Source: Gelidibacter sp039916245
GTDB taxonomy: Bacteria; Bacteroidota; Bacteroidia; Flavobacteriales; Flavobacteriaceae
Length of the DNA: 48,546 nucleotides
Reading direction: 5' to 3'
Assembly (NCBI RefSeq): GCF_039916245.1
Contig: NZ_JBDSLS010000279.1
Coordinates: forward strand, 1 to 48,546
Part shown: positions 17,222 through 25,180 of the stretch, piece by piece
Layout: each line of letters begins with the position of its first letter
Numbering within the stretch: the stretch's first letter is position 1
The notes under the pieces: generated by a model
Database searches by the model: none
What the model saw: only the letters and a program-made list of their open reading frames with translations
Told to the model about the DNA's origin: nothing
Position numbers and translations under genes: made by a program

Positions 17222-18136
17222 TTAATCCCTTATCAAAGGTAACGTGCTGCAACGTAATAAACCTTCTTGTTTTGCTATTTCAGCATATGGCACTTCTTCC
17301 ACTGTAAAACCATTATTGCGAAGCCAAGTATTCAATCGCGTAAAATTTCCTTCTGAAATAACAACGTCTTCTGCAATAGAGAAAATATTGCTATTCATAT
17401 GATACATCTCTTCACGTGTGATGTGAAATAGGTTTTCCTTCCCAAACAAATTGACTAAGTACATATAATCACTTTCTTCGCGAAAGCCACTTTTATAAAT
17501 GATACCTTTATTTTTTCCAACGGGTTGAAAGCAACAATCCAAATGCAGTGCATTATCCCTTGGCTCAATTCGCGATTTTACCAAATCAAATTCCTTGACA
17601 ATTTTATGGGGAAATAATTCCTTTATATAGTTGACGCCCTCTATATTGGTGCGTGCTGTAATATAATCCTTATAATCACTGCCTTTATAAGTCCCAATAA
17701 AAATATGATCATTCCATAACATGACATCGCCACCTTCAATATGAACTTCCTCTGGTGGTCGGACAACTTTTTCAGGATCGATTTGCTCAATAACATACTG
17801 AATGGCCTCCAATTCCTTTTCCCTATCAGGCAGGATATTAGCTTTAATTAAAAGGTCATCAATAACAAAAGCAATGTCCCTTGCAAAAATTTGGTTATAA
17901 TTTTCGATCAGTTCTGGACGATAGATCTTCACATCATATTTTTCAAAAACTTTGGCTACCGCTTCCATTTCCTCCGTCATATCAGCTTCCACAGGATAAG
18001 TTCCCGCTTTAATATGCTCTAATGACTTTGGATCATAGGCTTCTTCTGCTTTAGGTGTCGGTCCGTTGCTTACGGCAGTCCCCAAAACCACAGCTCTTAG
18101 TCGGGATGTTTCGTTCTTAATATTCAGTTTTAGCAT
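17222..18136 (-). CDS. DDAH/arginine deiminase-family hydrolase
   Basis: A 304-residue guanidino-modifying enzyme. Visible catalytic-type residues: FARDIAF (84-90), EGGD (134-137), H198 in NALHLDCCF, and C296 in GLLRCSTLPLIRD, matching the acid-His-Cys triad of dimethylargininase and arginine deiminase. The substrate could be arginine, methylated arginine or a relative; sequence alone does not decide. CtlX, of the same superfamily but with a different C-terminal motif, lies 11 kb away. The gene follows gltA behind a terminator, so it probably has its own promoter or depends on read-through. Confidence 0.85.
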   Translation of the reverse strand: MLKLNIKNETSRLRAVVLGTAVSNGPTPKAEEAYDPKSLEHIKAGTYPVEADMTEEMEAVAKVFEKYDVKIYRPELIENYNQIFARDIAFVIDDLLIKANILPDREKELEAIQYVIEQIDPEKVVRPPEEVHIEGGDVMLWNDHIFIGTYKGSDYKDYITARTNIEGVNYIKELFPHKIVKEFDLVKSRIEPRDNALHLDCCFQPVGKNKGIIYKSGFREESDYMYLVNLFGKENLFHITREEMYHMNSNIFSIAEDVVISEGNFTRLNTWLRNNGFTVEEVPYAEIAKQEGLLRCSTLPLIRD

Positions 18137-18148
18137 GTTGTAAAGTAT

Positions 18149-18180
18149 AAAAAAAGCTCCATCTTTAAAAATGAAGCTTT
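18149..18180 (-). terminator. Intrinsic terminator after gltA
   Basis: On the minus strand AAAGCTTCAT pairs with ATGGAGCTTT over 10 bp with one U-G, loop 8 nt (plus 18153-18180). An unbroken T-run follows (plus 18149-18155). It lies 21 bp after the gltA stop and just before the next minus gene. Confidence 0.85.
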
Positions 18181-18200
18181 GTTGTATTAATCTATTCTAT

Positions 18201-19487
18201 TTAACGTTTTTCAATAGCTTTAAAAGGCCTCAATGTTGCACCAACATATATTTGTCTTGGTCGTCCTATTGGCTCTTTGTTCAATCTCATTTCTTTCCAT
18301 TGAGCAATCCAGCCTGGCAGACGTCCTAAAGCAAACATTACCGTAAACATATCTGTTGGGATCCCCATAGCTCTGTAGATAATTCCTGAGTAGAAATCCA
18401 CGTTAGGATAAAGTTTACGATCCACAAAGTACGGATCTTTCAAAGCTTCTTTTTCCAAAGCTTTAGCAATATGAAGAATTTTATCTTCCACTCCCAAATC
18501 ATTCAATACTTCATCGGCTGCCTTTTTGATGATTTTTGCTCTTGGGTCAAAGTTTTTGTAAACACGGTGTCCAAAGCCCATCAAGCGGAACGGATCCTCT
18601 TTATCTTTAGCTTTCGCCATGTATTTATCAGTATCACCACCATCAGAATTGATAGCTTCCAACATTTCCAAAACCGCTTGGTTAGCACCGCCGTGAAGCG
18701 GACCCCAAAGTGCAGAAATACCTGTAGAAAGTGATGCGAACAAACCTACATGAGATGAACCTGCTATTCTTACGGTTGACGTAGAACAGTTTTGCTCATG
18801 ATCGGCGTGAAGGATTAAAAGTTTATCCAACGCATTTAATACGATAGGATTTACTTTATAATCTTCATTCGGTTGTTTGAACATCATTTTAAGGATGTTC
18901 TCAACATAGCCTAAGTTTTTATCGCCATAATCCAACGGCAATCCATTCTTTTTACGGAAAGTCCATGCCACAAGCACTGGGAATTTACCCAAAATTTTAA
19001 CAATGGCTTTGTACATATCTTCTTCAGAATTGACATTTACTGAAGATGGATTAAAAGCAGTCAGTGCACTGGTAAGTGAAGCAATCACACCCATTGGATG
19101 CGCCGATTTTGGGAAAGCATCCACAATTTTACGGATATCTTCATCCACAACGGATTGTGACTTGATATCTGCATGGAATTTTTCCAATTCTACTTTGGTT
19201 GGTAATTCACCAAAAATGAGAAGGAAAGCTACTTCAAGAAAATCCGCTTTTTCGGCCAACTCTTCTATTGCATACCCTCTATATCTCAAAATTCCTTGTT
19301 CACCATCCAAAAATGTGATGGCACTTTCGCATGAACCGGTATTTTTAAACCCTGGGTCGAGTGTAATAACACTATCTGTGGTGGTTCTTAAATCACTGAT
19401 ATCGATGGCAACTTCATTTTCGGTGCCTACGACGAGAGGAAATTCATATTTTTTACCTTGTATTTCTATTGTAGCTTTATCGGACAT
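18201..19487 (-). CDS. gltA: Citrate synthase
   Basis: Condenses oxaloacetate with acetyl-CoA at the entry to the TCA cycle. The 428 residues match the bacterial hexameric type. Catalytic-site stretches are GPLHGGANQAVLEML (substrate His), GFGHRVYKNFDPRA (His and Arg) and PNVDFYSGIIYRAMGIP (the catalytic Asp). The N-terminal beta-rich domain (MSDKATIEIQGKKYEFPLVV) is typical of Gram-negative enzymes. Ends in an intrinsic terminator; no close TAnnTTTG was found upstream. A short inverted repeat, GATCATC and GATGATC, lies at about 19522-19542 in the divergent spacer. Confidence 0.98.
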   Translation of the reverse strand: MSDKATIEIQGKKYEFPLVVGTENEVAIDISDLRTTTDSVITLDPGFKNTGSCESAITFLDGEQGILRYRGYAIEELAEKADFLEVAFLLIFGELPTKVELEKFHADIKSQSVVDEDIRKIVDAFPKSAHPMGVIASLTSALTAFNPSSVNVNSEEDMYKAIVKILGKFPVLVAWTFRKKNGLPLDYGDKNLGYVENILKMMFKQPNEDYKVNPIVLNALDKLLILHADHEQNCSTSTVRIAGSSHVGLFASLSTGISALWGPLHGGANQAVLEMLEAINSDGGDTDKYMAKAKDKEDPFRLMGFGHRVYKNFDPRAKIIKKAADEVLNDLGVEDKILHIAKALEKEALKDPYFVDRKLYPNVDFYSGIIYRAMGIPTDMFTVMFALGRLPGWIAQWKEMRLNKEPIGRPRQIYVGATLRPFKAIEKR

Positions 19488-19664
19488 ATATATTTTTGTA
19501 AGTTATATTTAAAATTACAGATCATCGTTAGTGGATGATCGGAGTCACGAATTTACAAAATATATCATGATATAGAAAAGAACTTAACAAGCATTTTAAC
19601 AATCTTAGAATATATAAAAACTATAGGAAAATCTATCTTTAAGAACGAATTTACATAAGTTTTT

Positions 19665-19672
19665 TATTTTTG
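19665..19672 (+). promoter_or_regulatory. Candidate -7 element for the small ORF and DUF481 gene
   Basis: TATTTTTG matches TAnnTTTG and lies 29 bp before a 29-codon ORF that runs to within 10 bp of the DUF481 gene. No TTG at standard spacing. Confidence 0.45.
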
Positions 19673-19701
19673 TGTACCCCGCCAGAACTACAAATATATT
19701 A

Positions 19702-19791
19702 ATGTGGTTTTTCCTACTTATGTTGGTTTTGGTACTTGTAAGAAGAGCCACAAAAGAGGAATTGGATTCGGCGGAAATTACACTCAATTAA
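19702..19791 (+). CDS. Candidate 29-residue small membrane protein
   Basis: An ATG frame of 29 codons that opens MWFFLLMLVLVLV, then RR and an acidic tail ATKEELDSAEITLN. This is one hydrophobic helix with positive residues on the following side, so a single-pass membrane peptide with its C-terminus inside is the natural reading. It ends at 19789-19791 (TAA), 10 bp before the DUF481 start, and a promoter-like element lies just upstream, so co-transcription is likely. No homologue comes to mind. The A/T-rich composition means a chance ORF cannot be excluded. Confidence 0.45.
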   Translation: MWFFLLMLVLVLVRRATKEELDSAEITLN

Positions 19792-19801
19792 TATTACACC
19801 T

Positions 19802-20557
19802 ATGAAAATCAGTATTAGCTCCATCTTATTCTTTCTAATAATTACGAACAGCTATTCACAAGTGATTAATGTAGAAACTTTAAGAAAAAAGACGGATTCT
19901 GCCAAATGGACAGGATCAGTAAGTTTAGATGCCAGTTTAATCAAGAACAAGAATAATATTTTCAAAATCGCGACCAAGTCGGATATTCAATATAATAACA
20001 AAAAAGAATTATGGCTATTTGTAAACGATTTAAAGTTTGAAAAAGCGGCAGGAGAATCCTTCGTGAACAAAGGAACACAGCACTTGCGGTACAATCATAG
20101 AATTACGGAAACGATTAAAATGGAAGCCTTTGCCCAAGCGCAATATGATGCCATTTCAGAAATTGATTTTAGAGGATTGATAGGCCTTGGTCCACGATTT
20201 AAACTAACCTCCAACGAAAATTATCGTTTTTATCTGGGCACATTGGTCATGTACGAATATGAAAAAGCCTCAGACATTGCCGAAAATAGAATTCATAAAG
20301 ATTTCCGTGCAAGCACTTATCTGTCTTTTAGCCTCTATCCTACGGAAACTCTTGGTATTATCAACACCAGTTATTATCAGCCACGATTGGATGCCTTAAA
20401 CGATTACAGACTCTCAAGTACGACGAGTGTCTTGTTTAAAATTCTAAAGAATCTTGCTTTTAAAACAACCTTCATTTATAATTTTGATGCGTACCCTGTT
20501 GTGACCATACCACAATCGCAATACGAGCTAACAAATGGGCTTTTGTTTACGTTTTAA
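19802..20557 (+). CDS. DUF481-family outer-membrane protein
   Basis: A 251-residue predicted exported beta-barrel. The signal peptide is MKISISSILFFLIITNSYS. Alternating strands follow (WTGSVSLDASLIKNKNN, NIFKIATKSDIQYNN, FYLGTLVMYEYEKA) and the last strand ends with Phe (LTNGLLFTF), as outer-membrane barrels do. DUF481 resemblance is by strand pattern. Function unknown. It may share a transcript with the 29-codon ORF just upstream. Convergent with eno. Confidence 0.75.
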   Translation: MKISISSILFFLIITNSYSQVINVETLRKKTDSAKWTGSVSLDASLIKNKNNIFKIATKSDIQYNNKKELWLFVNDLKFEKAAGESFVNKGTQHLRYNHRITETIKMEAFAQAQYDAISEIDFRGLIGLGPRFKLTSNENYRFYLGTLVMYEYEKASDIAENRIHKDFRASTYLSFSLYPTETLGIINTSYYQPRLDALNDYRLSSTTSVLFKILKNLAFKTTFIYNFDAYPVVTIPQSQYELTNGLLFTF

Positions 20558-20638
20558 CACTCAAGGTGAATTTTGTTTGAAGTTCGTTTCCGTAAATATT
20601 GATGTTCAACATTTTCTACAAACACAATGCAACCATTT

Positions 20639-20666
20639 TTTTACGATTTAAAATTTAATCGTAAAA
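20639..20666. other. Inverted repeat between the DUF481 gene and eno
   Basis: TTTTACGATT (20639-20648) and AATCGTAAAA (20657-20666) form a perfect 10-bp stem with an 8-nt loop. No good U-tract follows on the plus strand. It could be a weak plus-strand terminator or the outer part of the eno end structure. Confidence 0.4.
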
Positions 20667-20689
20667 GTACAAGCAACCTTCATTACCAT

Positions 20690-20723
20690 AAAAAAAGGGT
20701 TAGATTTCAAAAAAATCTAACCC
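20690..20723 (-). terminator. Intrinsic terminator after eno
   Basis: Perfect 11-bp stem GGGTTAGATTT (20697-20707) and AAATCTAACCC (20713-20723) with a 5-nt loop. On the minus strand a T-run (plus 20690-20696) follows. It lies 37 bp after the eno stop. Confidence 0.9.
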
Positions 20724-20759
20724 AATTATTTACTCTTACCTTAAAAGGTAGCTGAATAT

Positions 20760-22052
20760 TTATTTTACTTTAAAAGCTCTTACCCCAGGAAAGTAAGCCA
20801 CATCTTCCAACTCCTCCTCAATACGTAGCAATTGGTTGTATTTGGCCATACGGTCACTACGTGATGCTGAACCGGTTTTAATCTGTCCGCAGTTTAAAGC
20901 CACAGCTAAATCAGCAATGGTGTTGTCTTCTGTTTCACCTGAACGGTGCGACATTACCGAAGTATAACCCGCATTATGTGCCATATTAACCGCTGCGATA
21001 GTTTCAGTCAACGTTCCGATTTGGTTGACTTTAATCAGAATAGAATTCGCAATGCCGTTTTCAATTCCTCTTGATAATCGTTCTACATTGGTTACGAATA
21101 AATCGTCACCTACCAGTTGTACTTTATCGCCTATCTTTTCAGTCAAATATTTCCATCCTTTCCAGTCGTTCTCATCCATTCCATCTTCAATAGAAAGGAT
21201 TGGATATTTAGCGGCCAGTTCTGCCAAATAATCGGCTTGTTCTTTACTGGTTCTTATTTTTCCAGAGGCGCCTTCGTATTTTGTATAATCATATTTTCCG
21301 TCCACATAAAATTCTGCAGCAGCACAATCTAAAGCGATCATTACGTCATCACCTAAAGTATAACCTGCTTTTTCAACGGCTAATTTAATTGTGTCCAAAG
21401 CATCTTCAGTTCCCCCAGCTAGATTTGGTGCAAATCCACCTTCATCGCCCACAGCAGTACTCAAACCTCTGTCGTGCAATACATTTTTAAGATTATGGAA
21501 AATCTCAGTTCCCATTTGCATGGCATGTGTGAAATTTTTCGCTTTCACTGGCATGATCATAAATTCCTGAAATGCAATAGGGGCATCAGAATGTGAGCCA
21601 CCATTGATGATATTCATCATTGGCACAGGAAGCGTATTGGCAGAAACGCCACCAACATATCTGTACAAGGGCATGCCCAACTCATTAGCAGCCGCTTTAG
21701 CAACCGCTAAAGACACTCCTAAAATGGCATTGGCACCCAGTTTTGATTTGTTTGCAGTACCATCCAAATCAATCATCATCTGGTCCACTTTATTTTGTTC
21801 GAATACTGAAGTTCCCAATAATTCTTGAGCAATTACTGAGTTTACGTTTTCAACGGCATTATGAACGCCTTTACCCATAAAAGCTTTTCCACCATCTCTA
21901 AGCTCTACAGCTTCATGTTCTCCCGTAGAAGCCCCAGAAGGCACCGCAGCGCGTCCAAGGACACCGTTTTCTGTAATGACATCTACTTCAACAGTTGGAT
22001 TACCACGTGAATCAAAAATTTGTCTTGCATGAATGCTAAGGATGATACTCAT
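20760..22052 (-). CDS. eno: Enolase
   Basis: Interconverts 2-phosphoglycerate and phosphoenolpyruvate in glycolysis. The 430 residues match the family. Visible are ARQIFDSRGNPTVEVDV at the N-terminus, the GASTG loop, the magnesium ligands in IALDCAAAEF, SIEDGMDENDW and QLVGDDLF, and the enolase signature ILIKVNQIGTLTET followed by SHRSGETEDNTIADLAV. Single-gene unit between two terminators. A TCACTTTG element (minus, about plus 22120) is one base off the -7 consensus. Confidence 0.98.
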   Translation of the reverse strand: MSIILSIHARQIFDSRGNPTVEVDVITENGVLGRAAVPSGASTGEHEAVELRDGGKAFMGKGVHNAVENVNSVIAQELLGTSVFEQNKVDQMMIDLDGTANKSKLGANAILGVSLAVAKAAANELGMPLYRYVGGVSANTLPVPMMNIINGGSHSDAPIAFQEFMIMPVKAKNFTHAMQMGTEIFHNLKNVLHDRGLSTAVGDEGGFAPNLAGGTEDALDTIKLAVEKAGYTLGDDVMIALDCAAAEFYVDGKYDYTKYEGASGKIRTSKEQADYLAELAAKYPILSIEDGMDENDWKGWKYLTEKIGDKVQLVGDDLFVTNVERLSRGIENGIANSILIKVNQIGTLTETIAAVNMAHNAGYTSVMSHRSGETEDNTIADLAVALNCGQIKTGSASRSDRMAKYNQLLRIEEELEDVAYFPGVRAFKVK

Positions 22053-22237
22053 TGTTATAATATTTAAAGTTAATATTCTATTCTTTCTTACTATTAATTA
22101 ATTTCTATTGGGACTATGCAAAGTGACTTAAACCACCACTGCCGCAAGCCACGCTAATTTACGAAATACTTACCTGGAACTCCCGCTCCAGTTTCGGAAT
22201 TACATTTAAAATCTGCGATAATGTTTGCGCTATAAGA

Positions 22238-22271
22238 AAACCTCAAAAAAGATGCTGTTTTTTTGAGGTTT
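22238..22271 (-). terminator. Intrinsic terminator after carA
   Basis: Perfect 13-bp stem AAACCTCAAAAAA (22238-22250) and TTTTTTGAGGTTT (22259-22271), loop 8 nt, beginning 5 bp after the carA stop. The minus-side tail TTTTCTTAT is moderately U-rich. Confidence 0.8.
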
Positions 22272-22276
22272 CGTTA

Positions 22277-23380
22277 CTATTTTTTTTGCATGTTTTCTAT
22301 AAACTGATCAAACAGATAAGACGCATCATGTGGACCAGGACTGGATTCAGGATGGTATTGTACAGAAAACACATTTTTTGATTTCATACGTAACCCTGCA
22401 ACGGTATTATCGTTTAAATGGTTATGTGTGATTTCAATGTCTGGATGTTGTTCTGTTTCTTCTCTATTGAGTGCGAAACCATGATTTTGAGATGTGATTT
22501 CACCTTTTCCTGTCATCAGATTTTTAACTGGATGATTGATCCCTCTATGACCATTATTCATTTTATAGGTTGAAATGCCATTAGCCAAACCAATGATTTG
22601 ATGGCCAAGACAGATTCCAAAAAGTGGTCTATTGTGTTTGATAATTTCCTGAGTTAAAGCAATGACGCCGAGCAATGGTTGTGGATCTCCAGGGCCGTTG
22701 GAAAGAAAGAATCCGTCAGGTTCAAAAGCATTCATCTCCTCATAAGTGGCATCGTATGGAAACACTTTAATGTAGACATCCTTTTTGGCCAAATTGCGAA
22801 GAATATTCTTTTTAATGCCTAAGTCCAACGCAGCAACACGGTAGGTCGCCTTTTCATTACCTACAAAATAAGGCTCTTTGGTACTCACTTTTGAAGCAAG
22901 TTCCAAACCTTTCATTTGTGGTACTTCAGCAAGCTGCTTCTTTAACCCTTCTATATTGTCCACTTCCGTAGAAATGACCGCGTTCATGGCACCATTATCG
23001 CGAATATAGCTTACTAAAGCACGTGTATCAACATCGGAAATAGCAAGGAGATTGAATTTATTGAAGAATTCCTCCAAAGAACCATCAGCTGCAGGTCGTG
23101 AATAATTATAACTAAAATTCTTACAGACCAAACCTGCTATTTGAATGGAATCCGATTCCACTTCTTCAGTAACAATTCCGTAATTACCCAAATGTGCAGT
23201 GGTAGCGACCATTATTTGACCATAATAGGATGGATCTGTTATCACTTCTTGATACCCAGTGGCACCTGTGTTAAAACAGATTTCCCCAAAGGCTGAACCT
23301 TGTTTTCCTATTGATTTACCGTGAAAAATCGTGCCATCTGAAAGAAGAATGATGGCTTTGTGTCTTTTAGTATATTTCAT
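22277..23380 (-). CDS. carA: Carbamoyl-phosphate synthase small (glutaminase) subunit
   Basis: Releases ammonia from glutamine for the CarB subunit, feeding arginine and pyrimidine synthesis. The 367 residues show the N-terminal domain (ILLSDGTIFHGKSIG, GEICFNTGATGYQEVITDPSY) and a C-terminal class I glutamine amidotransferase. The nucleophile Cys lies in GICLGHQIIGLANG, and the His-Glu pair in VQYHPESSPGPHD. carB is not adjacent. A long imperfect hairpin (23395-23438) lies 15 bp upstream of the start. Gene order rplQ-carA-eno is familiar in this family. Confidence 0.97.
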   Translation of the reverse strand: MKYTKRHKAIILLSDGTIFHGKSIGKQGSAFGEICFNTGATGYQEVITDPSYYGQIMVATTAHLGNYGIVTEEVESDSIQIAGLVCKNFSYNYSRPAADGSLEEFFNKFNLLAISDVDTRALVSYIRDNGAMNAVISTEVDNIEGLKKQLAEVPQMKGLELASKVSTKEPYFVGNEKATYRVAALDLGIKKNILRNLAKKDVYIKVFPYDATYEEMNAFEPDGFFLSNGPGDPQPLLGVIALTQEIIKHNRPLFGICLGHQIIGLANGISTYKMNNGHRGINHPVKNLMTGKGEITSQNHGFALNREETEQHPDIEITHNHLNDNTVAGLRMKSKNVFSVQYHPESSPGPHDASYLFDQFIENMQKK

Positions 23381-23394
23381 TCTAATTATTATGA

Positions 23395-23438
23395 GATTCC
23401 CGCCTTCATTGCGTTAGGCGCAATGCAAGCGCAGGAAC
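23395..23438 (-). promoter_or_regulatory. Long hairpin in the carA leader
   Basis: In the minus-strand RNA, arms beginning UUCCUGCG and ending GCGGGAA pair over about 17 bp with two single bulges. The inner perfect 7-bp stem is CATTGCG (23407-23413) with CGCAATG (23419-23425). Its base is about 15 nt from the carA start codon. It may be a repeat-element hairpin or a translation control; no experimental clue is in the sequence. Confidence 0.55.
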
Positions 23439-23453
23439 AAGTTTTGCAAAATT

Positions 23454-23492
23454 GCATAAAAAAAAGGATAAACTAAAACGTTTATCCTTTTT
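23454..23492 (-). terminator. Terminator at the end of the rpsD-rpoA-rplQ operon
   Basis: Perfect 13-bp stem AAAAAGGATAAAC (23461-23473) and GTTTATCCTTTTT (23480-23492), 6-nt loop, followed on the minus strand by a long T-run. Starts 21 bp after the rplQ stop. Confidence 0.92.
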
Positions 23493-23513
23493 ATATTATA
23501 AATGATTACCCAT

Positions 23514-24035
23514 TTATTCTTCTTCCTCGTTGGTTGCTTTTTTGTCAACCACTGGAGCAGCAGTAGCGGCAGTACCAGTAGCGGCAGCAGCAGTTGCGTC
23601 AACAGTATCGTCAGCTTTTTTAGCACGACCTCTACGAGTTGTTTTCTTTTTAGGTTGCTTATCTGCATTGTAGATTTCGTTGTAATCTACCAATTCGATC
23701 ATTGCCATATCAGCGTTATCCCCTAAACGATTCCCCAACTTGATGATACGTGTGTATCCTCCTGGACGGTCGCCAACTTTTGGAGCAACATCTCTAAACA
23801 ATTCAGCTACCACTTCTTTTTGTCTCAAACGGCTATAAACAATACGTCTGTTGTGCGTAGTGTCTTCTTTTGACTTTGTAATCATTGGCTCAACAAATTG
23901 CTGTAAAGCTTTCGCTTTTGCAACTGTTGTGTTGATGCGCTTGTGCTCAATTAAAGAACAAGCCATGTTTGCCAACATTGATTTTCTGTGTGCCGTTTTA
24001 CGACTTAAATGGTTGAATTTTTTTCCGTGTCTCAT
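23514..24035 (-). CDS. rplQ: 50S ribosomal protein L17 with Ala-rich tail
   Basis: Large-subunit protein near the exit tunnel. The core (about 1-122: MRHGKKFNHLSRKTAHRKSM, then RPGGYTRIIKLGNRLGD) is conserved. Beyond it a 50-residue low-complexity tail runs KKKTTRRGRAKKADDT, then an Ala/Thr-rich stretch and EEEE. The total of 173 residues exceeds the roughly 120 of E. coli L17. Tails like this occur in Bacteroidota. Last gene of the block, with the terminator after it. Confidence 0.97.
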   Translation of the reverse strand: MRHGKKFNHLSRKTAHRKSMLANMACSLIEHKRINTTVAKAKALQQFVEPMITKSKEDTTHNRRIVYSRLRQKEVVAELFRDVAPKVGDRPGGYTRIIKLGNRLGDNADMAMIELVDYNEIYNADKQPKKKTTRRGRAKKADDTVDATAAAATGTAATAAPVVDKKATNEEEE

Positions 24036-24134
24036 GACATTTTAAATTTGACATCATCTTGCTACCATATCCATCCGGAGAGCAAATTATGTGTCGTTAA
24101 TAATTGTTTATTTTGAAAAAAAAAGAAGTTACTG

Positions 24135-24169
24135 ATCGTAAATCAGAAATCCACAATCGTAAATCTTCT
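24135..24169. repeat. Period-7 array ATCNNAA abutting the rpoA stop codon
   Basis: Five in-register 7-mers: ATCGTAA, ATCAGAA, ATCCACA, ATCGTAA, ATCTTCT. The last overlaps the rpoA stop (plus 24168-24170). The array fills part of the 132-bp rpoA-rplQ spacer. Confidence 0.75.
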
Positions 24170-25160
24170 AGTCTTTATCTAACTTGTACTTGCTTAAATC
24201 CATTCCGAAGCTAAGACCTTTAACACTCACTAGTTCTTCTAGTTCAGTTAATGATTTCTTACCGAAGTTTCTGAATTTCATTAAATCATTTTTGTTGTAT
24301 GCAACTAAATCTCCTAAAGAATCAACTTCAGCAGCTTTCAAACAGTTAAGCGCACGCACTGAAAGATCTAAATCAACCAATTTGGTTTTCAATAGTTGTC
24401 TCATGTGAAGTGACTCTTCATCATAAGTTTCTGTTTGCGCAATTTCGTCAGCTTCTAAAGTGATACGCTCATCAGAGAATAACATGAAGTGGTGGATTAA
24501 AATCTTAGCCGCTTCTGTTAACGCATCTTTAGGGTTAATTGAACCGTCAGTGATGATCTCAAAAACAAGTTTTTCGTAGTCTGTTTTTTGTTCAACACGG
24601 AAGTTTTCAATTGCGTACTTTACGTTTCTTATTGGTGTATAAATTGAATCTGTAAAGATCGTTCCAATTGGTGCAGAGGCTTTTTTATTTTCTTCTGCAG
24701 GAACATATCCTCTACCTTTTTCAATGGTCAACTCCATATTGATGCTCACCTTTGGATCTAGATTACAGATGACCAAATCTTTGTTCAGAACTTGAAATCC
24801 TGAGATAAATTTTTGGAAATCTCCAGCCGTAATTTGCTCTTGTCCTGAAATAGAAATCGTAACAGTTTCGTTATCAATTTCATCAATTTGACGCTTAAAG
24901 TTAATTTGCTTTAAGTTCAAAACTATTTCAGTAACATCTTCAACTACGCCAGCAATTGTAGAAAACTCGTGATCAACACCTTCTATTCTTACAGATGTAA
25001 TTGCAAACCCTTCCAAAGAAGATAACAAAACTCTTCTTAAAGCATTACCTACTGTCAATCCATAGCCAGGCTCTAAAGGTCTGAATTCAAACTTCCCTTC
25101 AAAAGGAGTTGAATCAATCATAATCACTTTGTCGGGCTTTTGAAAATTTAATATTGCCAT
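24168..25160 (-). CDS. rpoA: RNA polymerase alpha subunit
   Basis: Assembly platform of RNA polymerase. The 330 residues hold the N-terminal dimerisation and assembly domain (FEFRPLEPGYGLTVGNALRRVLLSSL, outline; about 1-230) and the C-terminal DNA-contacting domain (about 255-330). In the latter, VRALNCLKAAEVDSLGDLV and NFGKKSLTELEELV are visible. Second gene of the rpsD-rpoA-rplQ unit, 20 bp after rpsD, with a 132-bp spacer before rplQ. Confidence 0.98.
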   Translation of the reverse strand: MAILNFQKPDKVIMIDSTPFEGKFEFRPLEPGYGLTVGNALRRVLLSSLEGFAITSVRIEGVDHEFSTIAGVVEDVTEIVLNLKQINFKRQIDEIDNETVTISISGQEQITAGDFQKFISGFQVLNKDLVICNLDPKVSINMELTIEKGRGYVPAEENKKASAPIGTIFTDSIYTPIRNVKYAIENFRVEQKTDYEKLVFEIITDGSINPKDALTEAAKILIHHFMLFSDERITLEADEIAQTETYDEESLHMRQLLKTKLVDLDLSVRALNCLKAAEVDSLGDLVAYNKNDLMKFRNFGKKSLTELEELVSVKGLSFGMDLSKYKLDKD

Positions 25161-25180
25161 ATTGCGTTTTGTATCAGTTA

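Noticed and set aside
22126..22200. Slightly GC-rich stretch between carA and eno with CTGGA/TCCAG
   Set aside because: Only a 5-bp stem and no promoter or RNA-family pattern; too weak to call.
23414..23668. 84-codon frame overlapping the rplQ 3' end
   Set aside because: Shifted-frame reading of the Ala/Thr-rich rplQ tail that runs through the terminator.
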